NCBI RefSeq assembly: GCF_001043025.1
Contig: NZ_JYLD01000012.1
Location: 102,605 to 166,604 of the forward strand
From: Pseudomonas helleri
GTDB taxonomy: Bacteria > Pseudomonadota > Gammaproteobacteria > Pseudomonadales > Pseudomonadaceae
DNA: 64,000 bases
Direction: 5' to 3'
Within the stretch, counting starts at the first letter, position 1; each line of letters begins with the position of its first letter. The translations under genes and the position numbers were made by a program. The notes under the pieces are model-generated. The model was not told the origin of the DNA and did not search any database. It was given only the letters and a program-made list of their open reading frames with translations. Of the stretch, positions 1-8,237 are shown piece after piece.

Positions 1-727
1 CGGTACCGATTTGCACGGCGCTTGCGCCCAAGGCAAAGGCTGCTGCGATACCACGCGCATCGGCAATCCCGCCAGCGGCAATCACCGGCACCGAGACCGC
101 ATCAGCGATTTGTGGGACCAACGCGAAGGTGCCGATCTGACTGGTCCACTCAGTGGTTAAAAACATCGCCCGATGGCCACCCGCTTCATTGCCCATGGCA
201 ACAATGGCATCGCAACCGTGGCGTTCGAGCCACTGTGCTTCTTCAACAGTGGTTGCCGAGCTGAGAATCTTCGCGCCCGTGGCTTTGACCCGCGCCATCA
301 ACTCTGGGGCCGGCAGCGCAAAATGGAAGCTCACCACCGCAGGCCGCAGTTCCTCGACCAGCGCACACGTGGCCTCATCAAAAGGCGCACGGACGGAGAC
401 CGGAGTGGGTGCGTCAAAGTCGGCGCCGAGTTCGGCGTAATAGTCTTTAAACAACGCCTTCCAGCGCTGAATGTGCGCCTCGTCGTATGCCGGGGCCTGG
501 TGACAAAAGAAGTTCAAATTGAACGGCTGGTCAGTGGCCGCACGAAAGGCTGCGACTTCCTCACGGATCGCATCATGACTCAACGTGGCGCAGGCCAGTG
601 AGCCCAGACCACCCGCCTTTGCCACACCGATCATTACATCGGCGCCAGCACCGAGCATGGGCGCCTGAATGATCGGAACGCTAATGCCAACCAGATTGAT
701 AAAGCGCGAGTCAGGCCATTGAGCCAT
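1..727 (-). CDS. Nitronate monooxygenase (NMO/2-nitropropane dioxygenase family), C-terminus outside window
   Basis: FMN-dependent TIM-barrel enzyme that oxidises nitronates in the cytoplasm. The reading frame opens at the ATG complementary to 725-727 and stays open for 242 codons to the window edge, so the C-terminal part is missing. The N-terminal block APMLGAGAD (residues 22-30), followed by a run of glycines, and a GNEAGGH block near residue 180 (FMN-phosphate site and catalytic His region) are typical of the family. The gene is transcribed away from the rest of the window and has REP-type repeats upstream. The family is often annotated only as flavin-dependent oxidoreductase, and the true substrate cannot be read from the sequence. 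Confidence 0.85.
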   Translation of the reverse strand, partial: MAQWPDSRFINLVGISVPIIQAPMLGAGADVMIGVAKAGGLGSLACATLSHDAIREEVAAFRAATDQPFNLNFFCHQAPAYDEAHIQRWKALFKDYYAELGADFDAPTPVSVRAPFDEATCALVEELRPAVVSFHFALPAPELMARVKATGAKILSSATTVEEAQWLERHGCDAIVAMGNEAGGHRAMFLTTEWTSQIGTFALVPQIADAVSVPVIAAGGIADARGIAAAFALGASAVQIGT

Positions 728-772
728 GGGGGTTCTCTCTACGGTCAATATCGGAAGCTGGATAGTAACGTG

Positions 773-836
773 TAGGAGCGAGCTTGCCTCGCGATCTTTT
801 AAAGCAGCAAAAGATCGCGAGGCAAGCTCGCTCCTA
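773..836. repeat. REP-type palindrome, complete inverted pair
   Basis: Two nearly perfect arms (TAGGAGCGAGCTTGCCTCGC and its complement), each about 28 bases, flank an 8-base spacer. Further copies of the same family occur at 1138, 4034, 12411 and 22074, always between genes. This is the common Pseudomonas extragenic palindrome; transcripts in either direction would form a long hairpin. Confidence 0.85.
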
Positions 837-1055
837 TCAAACATGAAATAAACCATTGTTTTTTAAGTAAAAAATATTGGTGCGCGAGTTGTACGGTGGC
901 GAAAGGGTTCACTCTCCTATACGTGGTCACGGCAAGCCGTGCCGACAATGACTCCACGCCGATACCGTACGGACCACTCTCTTATTCGGGTGCAAACACA
1001 CCAGTGCTGGCTACGGTCTCTGCCTCACGCAAATATAAGAGTAGACACATAACAG
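837..1055. other. Intergenic stretch without a recognisable gene
   Basis: No convincing gene is seen. The stretch TATCAAACATGAAATAAACC at 836-855 is partly repeated at 1100-1119 (ATCAAACATAAAATAAGTG), so this looks like a chain of partial repeat copies. The segment 895-1050 has no match to anything I recognise and may be the remnant of an insertion sequence end. Confidence 0.4.
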
Positions 1056-1100
1056 TTTGCTGCGCGACAGCGCGGCGTCGAAGACGGGGCGACCCCTCTT
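1056..1100. repeat. Second intergenic repeat family, copy 1
   Basis: Contains TGCGCGACAGCGCGGCGTCG and then AAGACGGGGCGACCCCTC. The same sequence with one substitution recurs at 1543-1590. It is GC-rich, has internal palindromes and lies between genes. Confidence 0.75.
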
Positions 1101-1137
1101 ATCAAACATAAAATAAGTGATTGATTTTAAAGTCTTT

Positions 1138-1170
1138 GTAGGAGCGAGCTTGCTCGCGATCTTTTGATCT
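1138..1170. repeat. REP-type half unit
   Basis: One arm of the same family as 773-836 (TGTAGGAGCGAGCTTGCTCG), ending in a GATCTTTTGATCTAGATC run. The opposite arm is missing. Confidence 0.75.
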
Positions 1171-1185
1171 AGATCTTGCTTTTGA

Positions 1186-1460
1186 TCTTGATCTAAAAGG
1201 CCCCATTAAACCACGCTGGCCGAACGCAGGTTTTGCGCAGTGGGTAACCCGGCAGGACGCCGGGTTAGCCGCGACACGGCCATGGATGGCCGATCGCGGC
1301 GGGCCTACGGAGCAAGGCCTGTGGTGAGGGCATGCCGAGCCAAAGCGAGGCACCGAGGGGTAGGGGCAAAAGCGTTTTGGTTACTTTGCCGCTTTTGCAA
1401 AGTGACGCGGCGTAAGGCCGGAACCCTAAGTGGCCGTTGCCGCAGCAACGGATATGTACT
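1186..1460. repeat. Long intergenic repeat typical of Pseudomonas genomes
   Basis: From memory, the block running from AACCCGGCAGGACGCCGGGT through GCAAAAGCGTTTTGGTTACT to CAACGGATATGTACTCAAG resembles a multi-copy extragenic element of fluorescent pseudomonads. It has several internal palindromes, such as the CCCGGC/GCCGGG pair at 1249-1265. Short open frames across it on both strands are not credible genes. Only one copy lies in this window, so the multi-copy claim rests on recall. Confidence 0.45.
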
Positions 1461-1465
1461 CAAGT

Positions 1466-1512
1466 CAAGAGCCCCCTCACCCTAGCCCTCTCCCGAAGGA
1501 GAGGGAACCGAT
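1466..1512. repeat. Short palindromic repeat with CTCTCCC/GGGAGAG arms
   Basis: The core CCCTCTCCCGAAGGAGAGGG is a perfect small hairpin preceded by CCCCCTCACCCTAG. It is a frequent extragenic element in pseudomonads. Here it lies between the long repeat and the second copy of the GACAGCGCGGCGTCG repeat. Confidence 0.55.
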
Positions 1513-1542
1513 TGGGGGATGCTGAAGATACTCGGCGGCCTG

Positions 1543-1590
1543 TTTGCTGCGCGACAGCGCGGCGTCGAAGACGGGGCGGCCCCTCCTACA
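1543..1590. repeat. Second intergenic repeat family, copy 2
   Basis: Matches 1056-1100 with one substitution (GGGGCGGCCCC instead of GGGGCGACCCC) and is followed by TCCTACA. It lies 10 bases past the stop codon of the LdtD-like gene and could act as its terminator hairpin. Confidence 0.75.
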
Positions 1591-1600
1591 GGGGTTTAGA

Positions 1601-3157
1601 TCAGCGCTTACTGCTCAGCGCCGTTATCAGGGCCGGATCACGGTTGTAGATGTCCGGGGTGTAGATCACTTTGCCGGTTTTATCGGCTTGGGCCGTCCAG
1701 TAGGTCATCAGAATCGGTTTGGGGTTGGACAAGCGAAACTCATGGGTTTTGCCGGTGCTGAGCAGGTCTTCCGTGCGGCTTTTTTCCGCCGGAGTGACCA
1801 GTACGTCGCGCAGCTGGAATACCGACTCAACGCGCACACACCCAGAGCTGAATGCCCGCGGGCCTTTGCTGAACAGCGCCTGGCTTGGCGTGTCGTGCAG
1901 GTACACCGAAAACGGGTTGGGGAAGCGCAAGACAATCTTGCCCAACGGGTTTCTTGGCCCGGCGCCCTGACGCAGGAGGATATTGCCGGGGCGGTCCCAA
2001 TCAATACTCTGCGGCGAGACGGGCTGCCCGTTGCTGTCAATAACCTGCAAGTCGTGCCGACTCAAAAAAGACGAATCACGGCGGATTTGCGGCAGTTTGT
2101 CTTCCTTGAAAATGGTCGGCGGGATGGTCCAGGTCGGGTTCAGGGTCAGCCGCGTGACCCGCGACTTGAGCAGCGGCGTCTGCCGGTCAGCACGCCCCAC
2201 CTGAGTACGGGTTTGCCAAATCGGTTGGCCGTTTTCATACACCGTCAACTGCGCCGCAGGCACATTGACCAGCAGCATGGAGGGCTCAACGTCCTGGGCC
2301 ATCCAGCGAAAGCGCTCCAGGTTGATCCGCAACTGTTCACGGCGGGTCGCCGGGCTGACGTTCAGCTCTTTAACCGTGCCCGCCCCGATGATGCCATCGG
2401 CCTGCAAGGAATGGTTGAGCTGAAAGCTTTTAACCGCAGACACCAGCTCATTGCTGTAGACGTTATCCGCTGTCGCGATTTTATGATCCAGATAACCCTC
2501 ACTCATCAGCCGCTGCACCAAGGCCGGTACGCGAGAGTCTTGCATGCCGGGGCGCAGCACAGGGCCGTCGCCGATAGTTGGCCATTTGGGTAGCGGTTGC
2601 AGACGTTGCCGGGCGTAGACCTGACGCAAGTTTTTGTACTGCTCGAACGCAGGGCGCGCCTTGGCGAAGGCGTCACTGATGTTATTCAAACCGGCTTCGG
2701 CAATCGGCAGAATCTCGCGCCTGTCAGGTACTACTTCATTGGCATGCCAGACCGGCTCAAAACGCGCTTGCGGCAGGCGCCCGTAATGCAGGTCTTGCAG
2801 GGCTTGCAGGTACTGGCGGCTGATGTCGATATCGGCGCACAGGTCCTGCCCCTTGGGCAACAGGTAGTTCTGTGGGTCGAGGCCATCATCCGCCAGGGTT
2901 GGCAACGCGGCTTGCAAGGTCGCCAAACGCACTTTGTCGGCCCAGATTGGCTGGTAATTCTGGCTCTGATAAAAAGCCTCAAGGAGTGCCTGTGTGGGCT
3001 CATTAATACTGCCTGCCAGGGTCGGGCATGCTTGCGGCAGTTGCGTCAACGCCACTTGCACCGGGTTCGACGGCTCTACTGGCGGCTCATCAGCCAGTGC
3101 GACCAGTGGCGCAGCGAGCAAGGTCAGGGTCAAGTAACATGCGTGTTTTTTGATCAA
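1601..3157 (-). CDS. Murein L,D-transpeptidase of the LdtD/YcbB type
   Basis: Periplasmic enzyme that forms 3-3 cross-links in peptidoglycan. The 518-residue product starts with a signal peptide (MIKKHACYLTLTLLAAPLVALA), then an all-helical scaffold domain, a peptidoglycan-binding domain around residues 200-260 (DNVYSNELVSAVKSFQLNH) and a YkuD catalytic domain in the last third. The catalytic block reads HDTPSQALFSKG...SSGCVRVE, with the nucleophilic Cys in SGCVRV. The length matches YcbB-type proteins (about 500-615). The gene is divergent from the YkuD_2 gene at 3300, so both wall enzymes start from the same 140-bp intergenic region. Confidence 0.9.
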   Translation of the reverse strand: MIKKHACYLTLTLLAAPLVALADEPPVEPSNPVQVALTQLPQACPTLAGSINEPTQALLEAFYQSQNYQPIWADKVRLATLQAALPTLADDGLDPQNYLLPKGQDLCADIDISRQYLQALQDLHYGRLPQARFEPVWHANEVVPDRREILPIAEAGLNNISDAFAKARPAFEQYKNLRQVYARQRLQPLPKWPTIGDGPVLRPGMQDSRVPALVQRLMSEGYLDHKIATADNVYSNELVSAVKSFQLNHSLQADGIIGAGTVKELNVSPATRREQLRINLERFRWMAQDVEPSMLLVNVPAAQLTVYENGQPIWQTRTQVGRADRQTPLLKSRVTRLTLNPTWTIPPTIFKEDKLPQIRRDSSFLSRHDLQVIDSNGQPVSPQSIDWDRPGNILLRQGAGPRNPLGKIVLRFPNPFSVYLHDTPSQALFSKGPRAFSSGCVRVESVFQLRDVLVTPAEKSRTEDLLSTGKTHEFRLSNPKPILMTYWTAQADKTGKVIYTPDIYNRDPALITALSSKR

Positions 3158-3299
3158 CTGCTTAACTCCAGTCCGTGGCCTTTATGTGAGGGTCACCGTG
3201 TTGCTTGTCGCGCTATACAGTCAGGCTAGCAGCTAAATCGCGGTGGCCCTTGGATCAGCGCATTGTCATTCGTTTATTTAATGTGGAAGTTTTCTTTAT

Positions 3300-4007
3300 A
3301 TGCTGATTTTTTTGCGACGACTTTTTCTGGTCGCTGCGACCCTGGGCTCAGTCTGCAGCCCGGCGTTCGCCGCCAATACTTCCGCCCCGGTGCTCTACAA
3401 CAGCCTGTCCAAGGCCGCTCCGGAACTCAATCCGCAAGTCCTGCAAAGCGCCCTCAGCGCCATGCAATGCGCCGTTAACAACGGTGCCAGTCAAGCTCGG
3501 CACCTGGCGGTCATCGACTACTCCATGCCTTCAACCGCCCGACGCTTATGGATCTTCGACCTGACCTCTAAAAAGCTGGTCCTGCGTGAGCTGGTCGCTC
3601 ATGGGCAAAACTCCGGTGAAAATTTTGCCACCCGTTTTTCCAACAGCGAAGGCAGCTTCCAGTCCAGCCTCGGGCTGTTTCGTACCCGCGAAAGCTACCA
3701 GGGTGCCAACGGCTACTCCTTGCGCATGGATGGCCTTGAGCCGGGCATCAATGACCGGGCCCGTGACCGCGACATCGTGATCCATGGCGCCAGCTATGTG
3801 AATCCGCTGTGGAGCCAACGCCAAGGCCGCATCGGCCGCAGCCAGGGCTGCCCTGCCGTACGCCCGCAAGTAGCACGCCAAGTAGTGGACAACCTCAAGA
3901 ACGGACAGTTCATGTTTGCCTGGTACCCCGACCAGCGCTGGCTCAAATCGTCGGCTTACTTGAACTGCAAGCCACAGCTGGTGGCGAGCATTGTTTCGGC
4001 TAAGTAA
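3300..4007 (+). CDS. Murein L,D-transpeptidase catalytic-domain protein (YkuD_2 family)
   Basis: The 235-residue exported protein has a signal peptide ending SPAFAA near residue 25. A single YkuD_2-type catalytic domain fills the rest: HG in DRDIVIHGASYVN is the conserved His region, and RSQGCPAV carries the catalytic Cys. Proteins of this family occur as small stand-alone enzymes in proteobacteria and are predicted to modify peptidoglycan. It is divergent from the LdtD-type gene, which suggests shared control, though this is inference. No other domain is present. Confidence 0.85.
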   Translation: MLIFLRRLFLVAATLGSVCSPAFAANTSAPVLYNSLSKAAPELNPQVLQSALSAMQCAVNNGASQARHLAVIDYSMPSTARRLWIFDLTSKKLVLRELVAHGQNSGENFATRFSNSEGSFQSSLGLFRTRESYQGANGYSLRMDGLEPGINDRARDRDIVIHGASYVNPLWSQRQGRIGRSQGCPAVRPQVARQVVDNLKNGQFMFAWYPDQRWLKSSAYLNCKPQLVASIVSAK

Positions 4008-4033
4008 AAACTGCCTGCGCTACGACGCCTGAC

Positions 4034-4077
4034 CCTCGCGATCTGTTAAAAGATCGCGAGGCAAGCTCGCTCCTACA
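4034..4077. repeat. REP-type half unit after the YkuD_2 gene
   Basis: CTCGCGATC TGTTAAAA GATCGCGAG forms a hairpin and continues into GCAAGCTCGCTCCTACA. It is a shortened copy of the 773-836 element and lies 27 bases past a stop codon, so it may end that transcript. Confidence 0.75.
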
Positions 4078-4163
4078 GCCATATCCATTCCCGACCCCTT
4101 TTCTCTGAAAACGACACCTCGCCCGGTCGATGGTTGACTGCGCCTGCGCAGATCTATTTATTA

Positions 4164-4192
4164 CTATTTATCCGCATTAATACGATAAATAG
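4164..4192. promoter_or_regulatory. Palindromic operator candidate before the GntR regulator
   Basis: Perfect 9-base arms CTATTTATC (4164-4172) and GATAAATAG (4184-4192) flank an 11-base AT-rich centre and end 5 bases before the regulator ATG at 4198. A related direct repeat CTATTTATTA lies at 4154-4163. The position is right for autoregulation by the FadR-type protein encoded next. No equal site was found in the 4969-5094 gap. Confidence 0.55.
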
Positions 4193-4197
4193 AAAAC

Positions 4198-4968
4198 ATG
4201 CTTAATCGCCCGATTCGCCGCAAACGCCAGAAGCTGTCCGATGTGATTGTCGAATCGGTGAAGCGTTCGATCGTGACTGATGCACTCAAGCCCGGTGATC
4301 GTCTGCCCACTGAGCGTGAGCTGATGGAAAGCTTTCAATGCTCGAAAGGCTCAGCCCGCGAAGCTTTGAAGGCGCTGGAGGTCGAAGGCCTGGTGAGTAC
4401 CCGTACCGGCCCCAGCGGCGGTGCCTACCTGAATCAGGCCGGGACTGAGCCGGCCAGCCGTGCCTTGCGTAACTACCTGCACTTCCAGCATCTGGATGGC
4501 GAACAGGTCTATCAGTTGCGCAAGGTCATTGAGGTCGAGTTGGCGGTTTCTGTTATCGGGCGTTTGAGCGCCGAAGATTATCAAGCGCTGCAAGCCAACG
4601 TAGATTTCTGCAGCGCCCCTGAAGACAGCGAGGCCGGCCAGCGGGAGCAGCGTTTGGCCGAGCTTGAGTTTCATACCCTGCTGGCCCGGGCCTGCCCTAA
4701 CCCGCTGTTAAGTTTTATGGCGCAGTTTCTTAACGATTTGCTGCGCGATCTGGTGGTCCTGAAAAAGGCCTACAAACCTAAACGCAAGCAGTTTGATGCC
4801 GCCAACCTCGATTATCACAAGCAGTTACTGGTTGCCCTGCGTGCCGAGGATGAGGCGCAAGTGCGCACCTTGATGCACGAGCACATGTGCGACGCCGAGC
4901 ATCACATGACCGCCCTCGAAGGCCAGGTCAATCCGCATTTCCTGCTGGAGTTCGATCACCACCACTGA
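4198..4968 (+). CDS. FadR-subfamily GntR transcriptional regulator
   Basis: The 256-residue protein has a winged-helix domain in residues 10-75 (DRLPTERELMESFQCSKGSAREALKALEVEGLV, typical of GntR) and an all-helical FCD effector domain from about residue 95 to 235 with the usual D/H metal-site spacing (FHTLLARA, HKQLLVAL, HEHM). It precedes an ABC transporter and amidase operon by 126 bp on the same strand and is most likely the operon's substrate-responsive regulator. The protein ends in a short His run (DHHH). The ligand is unknown. Confidence 0.9.
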   Translation: MLNRPIRRKRQKLSDVIVESVKRSIVTDALKPGDRLPTERELMESFQCSKGSAREALKALEVEGLVSTRTGPSGGAYLNQAGTEPASRALRNYLHFQHLDGEQVYQLRKVIEVELAVSVIGRLSAEDYQALQANVDFCSAPEDSEAGQREQRLAELEFHTLLARACPNPLLSFMAQFLNDLLRDLVVLKKAYKPKRKQFDAANLDYHKQLLVALRAEDEAQVRTLMHEHMCDAEHHMTALEGQVNPHFLLEFDHHH

Positions 4969-5094
4969 ACCGTTTTGCCGTAACCGTGTGTTAGCAAGCG
5001 CTCCACCCCTATCCAATAAAAGGCCTGCCCACAGGACCTGATCCGCCGTTTGCCATTGCTACTCCTGCCAATAATTAAACCAGGGAGTTACCCC

Positions 5095-6297
5095 ATGCAA
5101 CGTCGTACTTTGTTGAAAGCTGGCCTGGCTGCTGCCAGCGCTTTAAGCCTTCCGCTTGGCATACGCCAAGCCTTCGCCGCCGAGCCCTTTACCTTCTATG
5201 GGTTGAAGTCCATGTCCGGAGCCTTTGCCAGTTACGGCAAGTTTGCCGACATGGGCTCGCGTCTGGCCGTCGAGCAATACCCGCAGTTGCTGGGCAGGCC
5301 ATTGGTCTACAAGGTGATTGATACCGAAGGCAATGCCGGCAAAGCAGTACGCAAGGTTCAGGAAGCCATTGGCCAGGACGGCGCACGGTTTTTCCAAGGC
5401 TGCACCCTGTCATCGTCTGCCCTGGCCGTGGCCAAGGAAGTGAACAAGACTGGCGGAGTGTTCATGACCCCGGTCGGCGCCGATGAAGTCACCGGCAAGG
5501 ACTGCAACAGTTCGACGTTTCGCTGGTCCGTGCCCACCTATGGCGCGGTGCGTGAAACCCTGATACCGCTGATCAAACGCCTGCCGGAGGCCAAGCGCTG
5601 GTACACCATCACCCCACAATACGTGTTCGGCGAGGCACTGCTTGATGGCACCCGGGAAGTGCTCAAAGAACATGGCCTGGAGCTTGTCGGCAACAGTTAC
5701 CACTCTTTGCAGGAGCAGGAATTCTCCGGCTATTTGACCAACGCCATTTCAGCCAAGCCGGACGTTCTGGTGCTGCTCAATTTCGGCAGCCAGTCGAACA
5801 ACACCCTGCGTCAGGCCGTGAATTTCGGCATGAAAGAGCGCATGAAAATTTTGCTGGTGTGGTCCGCCGGGCTGGATCAATTCCAGGAGCTGGGCAGTGA
5901 TGTGCTTGAAGGCGTGTACCTCGGCGCCCAGTACTGGCATCAGGTCGACACCCCGCTCAACCGCGAGCTGGTCAAGGCGACCCGGGCCAAATACGGCATC
6001 AACCCAAACTACCCGCTGGCGGCTGACTACATCAGCACCAAGGTCATGCTCGACACCATCGCCGCCACGGGCAGCTTCGATGGCCCCACAGTTGCAAACG
6101 CCATGCAGGGCTTGAGCTACGAAGGCCCGACCGGCAAAGAAACCATCCGCGCCGGTGACCATCAAGTGATCAAGGATTACTACCTGATGCTGGGCAAACC
6201 GGAGCGCGAAATGACCGACAAGGACGATCTTGCGCTGGTGGTCAGTTCCGGTCAGTCGTTTGCCCCCGTCGCCGACACCGGCTGCGTACTCAGCTAA
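5095..6297 (+). CDS. ABC transporter periplasmic binding protein (branched-chain amino acid/amide type)
   Basis: The 400-residue product is a Peripla_BP_6-type receptor, as used for urea, short amides and branched-chain amino acids. It carries a Tat-like signal (QRRTLLKAG followed by a hydrophobic stretch and AFAA). The start at 5095 was chosen because CAGGGAG lies 8 bases upstream; an upstream in-frame start at 5050 would hide the signal peptide. It is the first gene of the transport set. The receptor opens with LKSMSGAFASYGKFADMG, typical of this superfamily. The substrate is suggested by the two amide hydrolases downstream. Confidence 0.85.
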   Translation: MQRRTLLKAGLAAASALSLPLGIRQAFAAEPFTFYGLKSMSGAFASYGKFADMGSRLAVEQYPQLLGRPLVYKVIDTEGNAGKAVRKVQEAIGQDGARFFQGCTLSSSALAVAKEVNKTGGVFMTPVGADEVTGKDCNSSTFRWSVPTYGAVRETLIPLIKRLPEAKRWYTITPQYVFGEALLDGTREVLKEHGLELVGNSYHSLQEQEFSGYLTNAISAKPDVLVLLNFGSQSNNTLRQAVNFGMKERMKILLVWSAGLDQFQELGSDVLEGVYLGAQYWHQVDTPLNRELVKATRAKYGINPNYPLAADYISTKVMLDTIAATGSFDGPTVANAMQGLSYEGPTGKETIRAGDHQVIKDYYLMLGKPEREMTDKDDLALVVSSGQSFAPVADTGCVLS

Positions 6298-6364
6298 ACC
6301 ACCGACTATTTAGCACTTGCTACACGCAGCCGGTCAGCCACGACCGCCTGCAGAGGGTATCTGC

Positions 6365-7225
6365 ATGCTCGAACTTTATATGTTTCAAATTCTCAATGGC
6401 CTGGGCCTGGGGATGATCTATTTTCTGATTGCGGTCGGACTGACCATCATTTTTGGCCTGTTGAACTTCGTCAACTTCGCTCACGGTGCGTTCTTTCTGC
6501 TGGGCGCCTACCTCTGCTACACCGCCGTCAGCCTGACCGGCAACTTCTGGCTGTCGCTGCTGATCGCACCGCTGCTGGTTGCTGCCCTCGCATGGGTGAT
6601 CGAGCGGGTGCTGATTCAGCGCATTTATAACCTGCCGCACATGTTCCAGATTTTGGTGACGCTGGGTATCGCGCTGATTATTCAAGAAGCCAGCGTGATG
6701 ATCTGGGGCCCGGTCGGCAAAAGTGTCGCGGTGCCGCCGTTACTGCGCGGCGTGGTGGAAATCGGCGACTTTGTGTACCCCTACTACCGCTTGTTCCTGA
6801 TTGCCTTCTCGGCGCTGGTGGGCTTTGCCCTGTGGCTGTTGCTGGAACGCACACGCTTCGGCGCGCTGGTTCGCGCCGGCAGTGAAAGTACCGAAACCGT
6901 GTCACTGCTGGGCACCAATATCTTCCGCCTGTTTTCCATGACCTTCGCCCTCGGCGCCGGGCTTGCCGGCATTGCCGGGGTGCTGTTCGCGCCATTGCGC
7001 GGCGCCCAGCCTTTTGTCGGCCCGGAGATTCTCGGCGTGGCCTTCGTGGTTGTCGTGATCGGCGGCATGGGTTCATTCAGTGGCGCACTGGTGGGCGGTC
7101 TGCTGGTGGGTGTGGTGCAAAGCCTGATGACAACTATCTGGCCCCAAGGTGCGAGCCTGATGATCTACGGCGCGATGGCCGTGGTGATTTTGCTGCGTCC
7201 TTACGGCCTCTTTGGGAGAGCCTGA
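6365..7225 (+). CDS. ABC transporter permease, LivH type
   Basis: The 286-residue inner-membrane protein has about eight hydrophobic segments and the family hallmark ILNGLGLGMIYFLIAVGLT at the N-terminus, plus the cytoplasmic coupling region near GSESTETVSLLGTNI. The ATG at 6365 is preceded by GAGGG; longer in-frame starts are not needed. The end is separated from the LivM-type gene by one base, so the two subunits are made together. Confidence 0.9.
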   Translation: MLELYMFQILNGLGLGMIYFLIAVGLTIIFGLLNFVNFAHGAFFLLGAYLCYTAVSLTGNFWLSLLIAPLLVAALAWVIERVLIQRIYNLPHMFQILVTLGIALIIQEASVMIWGPVGKSVAVPPLLRGVVEIGDFVYPYYRLFLIAFSALVGFALWLLLERTRFGALVRAGSESTETVSLLGTNIFRLFSMTFALGAGLAGIAGVLFAPLRGAQPFVGPEILGVAFVVVVIGGMGSFSGALVGGLLVGVVQSLMTTIWPQGASLMIYGAMAVVILLRPYGLFGRA

Positions 7226-7226
7226 C

Positions 7227-8237
7227 ATGAGCGAGAAAAACCCCCTGCCCTTCGCCAAAACCCAGTCGCGCTCGATGCTGCTGTGGGTTATTGCGGTGCT
7301 GATCGGCCTGCCACTGGTATTGCCCTCGGCCACGCTGGCCACTGAAATCCTGATCTTCGCCATGGCCGCGCTGGCCTGCAACCTGTTGCTGGGTTACACC
7401 GGGCTGCTGTCCTTCGGCCAGGGCATCTTCTTTGGCGCCGGTTCTTATTGCGCCGCCTTGCTGATGATTCATCTGCAATGGGGGCTATTCAGCGCACTGC
7501 TGGGTGCGGCCATCGCCGGTGCCTTGCTGGCGTTTCTGGTCGGTGCCCTGGCGATTCGCCGTACCGGTATTTACTTTGTGATGCTGACCCTGGCGTTCAG
7601 CCAGATGGTGTACTTCCTGACCTACACCCTGAGCGGCTGGACCGGCGGCGACAACGGCCTGCTCGATGTGCCACGGCCTGAAATCCGTATCGGCGACACG
7701 TTGCTGATGTCGCTGAGTGATGCGCGCTACTTTTACGGCTTTGTCGCGGTGCTGTTTCTGCTGATTTTCATTGGCGCACGCCGGGTGATTGCCTCGCCCT
7801 TTGGCAGCACGTTAATGGCGATCCGCGAGAACGAAACCCGTGCCGCGGCCATCGGCTACGACACCCGTCACTTCAAGATCCTGGTGTTCATGCTGTCGGG
7901 CGCAGTCACCGGGGTTGCCGGGGCGCTGTACGCCATGCTGCTGCACTTTGTGCCGCTGTCCAACATCGACCTGATGATGTCCGAAAACATCCTGATCATG
8001 ACCATTGTCGGGGGTACCGGGTCGCTGTTTGGCTCCTTGCTGGGTGCCGGTTCCATTGTGCTGCTGGGTGATTTCCTGTCAGACCTGTGGCCGCGCTGGC
8101 TGATGCTGCTCGGGATCATTTTGATCGTCGTCGTGGTGTTTATGCGCGGCGGTTTGTGGGGTGGATTTACCAGCGCTTTCGAACGCATCAAAGGCTCGCG
8201 CAAAAGCCGCCTGCCGATTCAGGAGGAACAGCCATGA
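7227..8237 (+). CDS. ABC transporter permease, LivM type
   Basis: The 336-residue polytopic membrane protein has the family block LLLGYTGLLSFGQGIFFGAG and the conserved coupling segment MAIRENETRAAAIGYD. GGGAGAG lies 6 bases before the ATG at 7227. Its stop overlaps the start of the LivG-type ATPase gene (ATGA), showing translational coupling. It forms the heterodimeric channel with the preceding LivH-type protein. Confidence 0.9.
   Translation: MSEKNPLPFAKTQSRSMLLWVIAVLIGLPLVLPSATLATEILIFAMAALACNLLLGYTGLLSFGQGIFFGAGSYCAALLMIHLQWGLFSALLGAAIAGALLAFLVGALAIRRTGIYFVMLTLAFSQMVYFLTYTLSGWTGGDNGLLDVPRPEIRIGDTLLMSLSDARYFYGFVAVLFLLIFIGARRVIASPFGSTLMAIRENETRAAAIGYDTRHFKILVFMLSGAVTGVAGALYAMLLHFVPLSNIDLMMSENILIMTIVGGTGSLFGSLLGAGSIVLLGDFLSDLWPRWLMLLGIILIVVVVFMRGGLWGGFTSAFERIKGSRKSRLPIQEEQP

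Noticed and set aside
896..1353. Short open frames across the repeat cluster on both strands
   Set aside because: They run through repeat copies and lack ribosome sites; the Arg- and Ser-rich products are typical of translated palindromes.
1544..2593. Long plus-strand open frame of 349 codons
   Set aside because: It is antisense to the LdtD-like gene, which has a signal peptide and a complete YkuD motif; the product has no recognisable domain.
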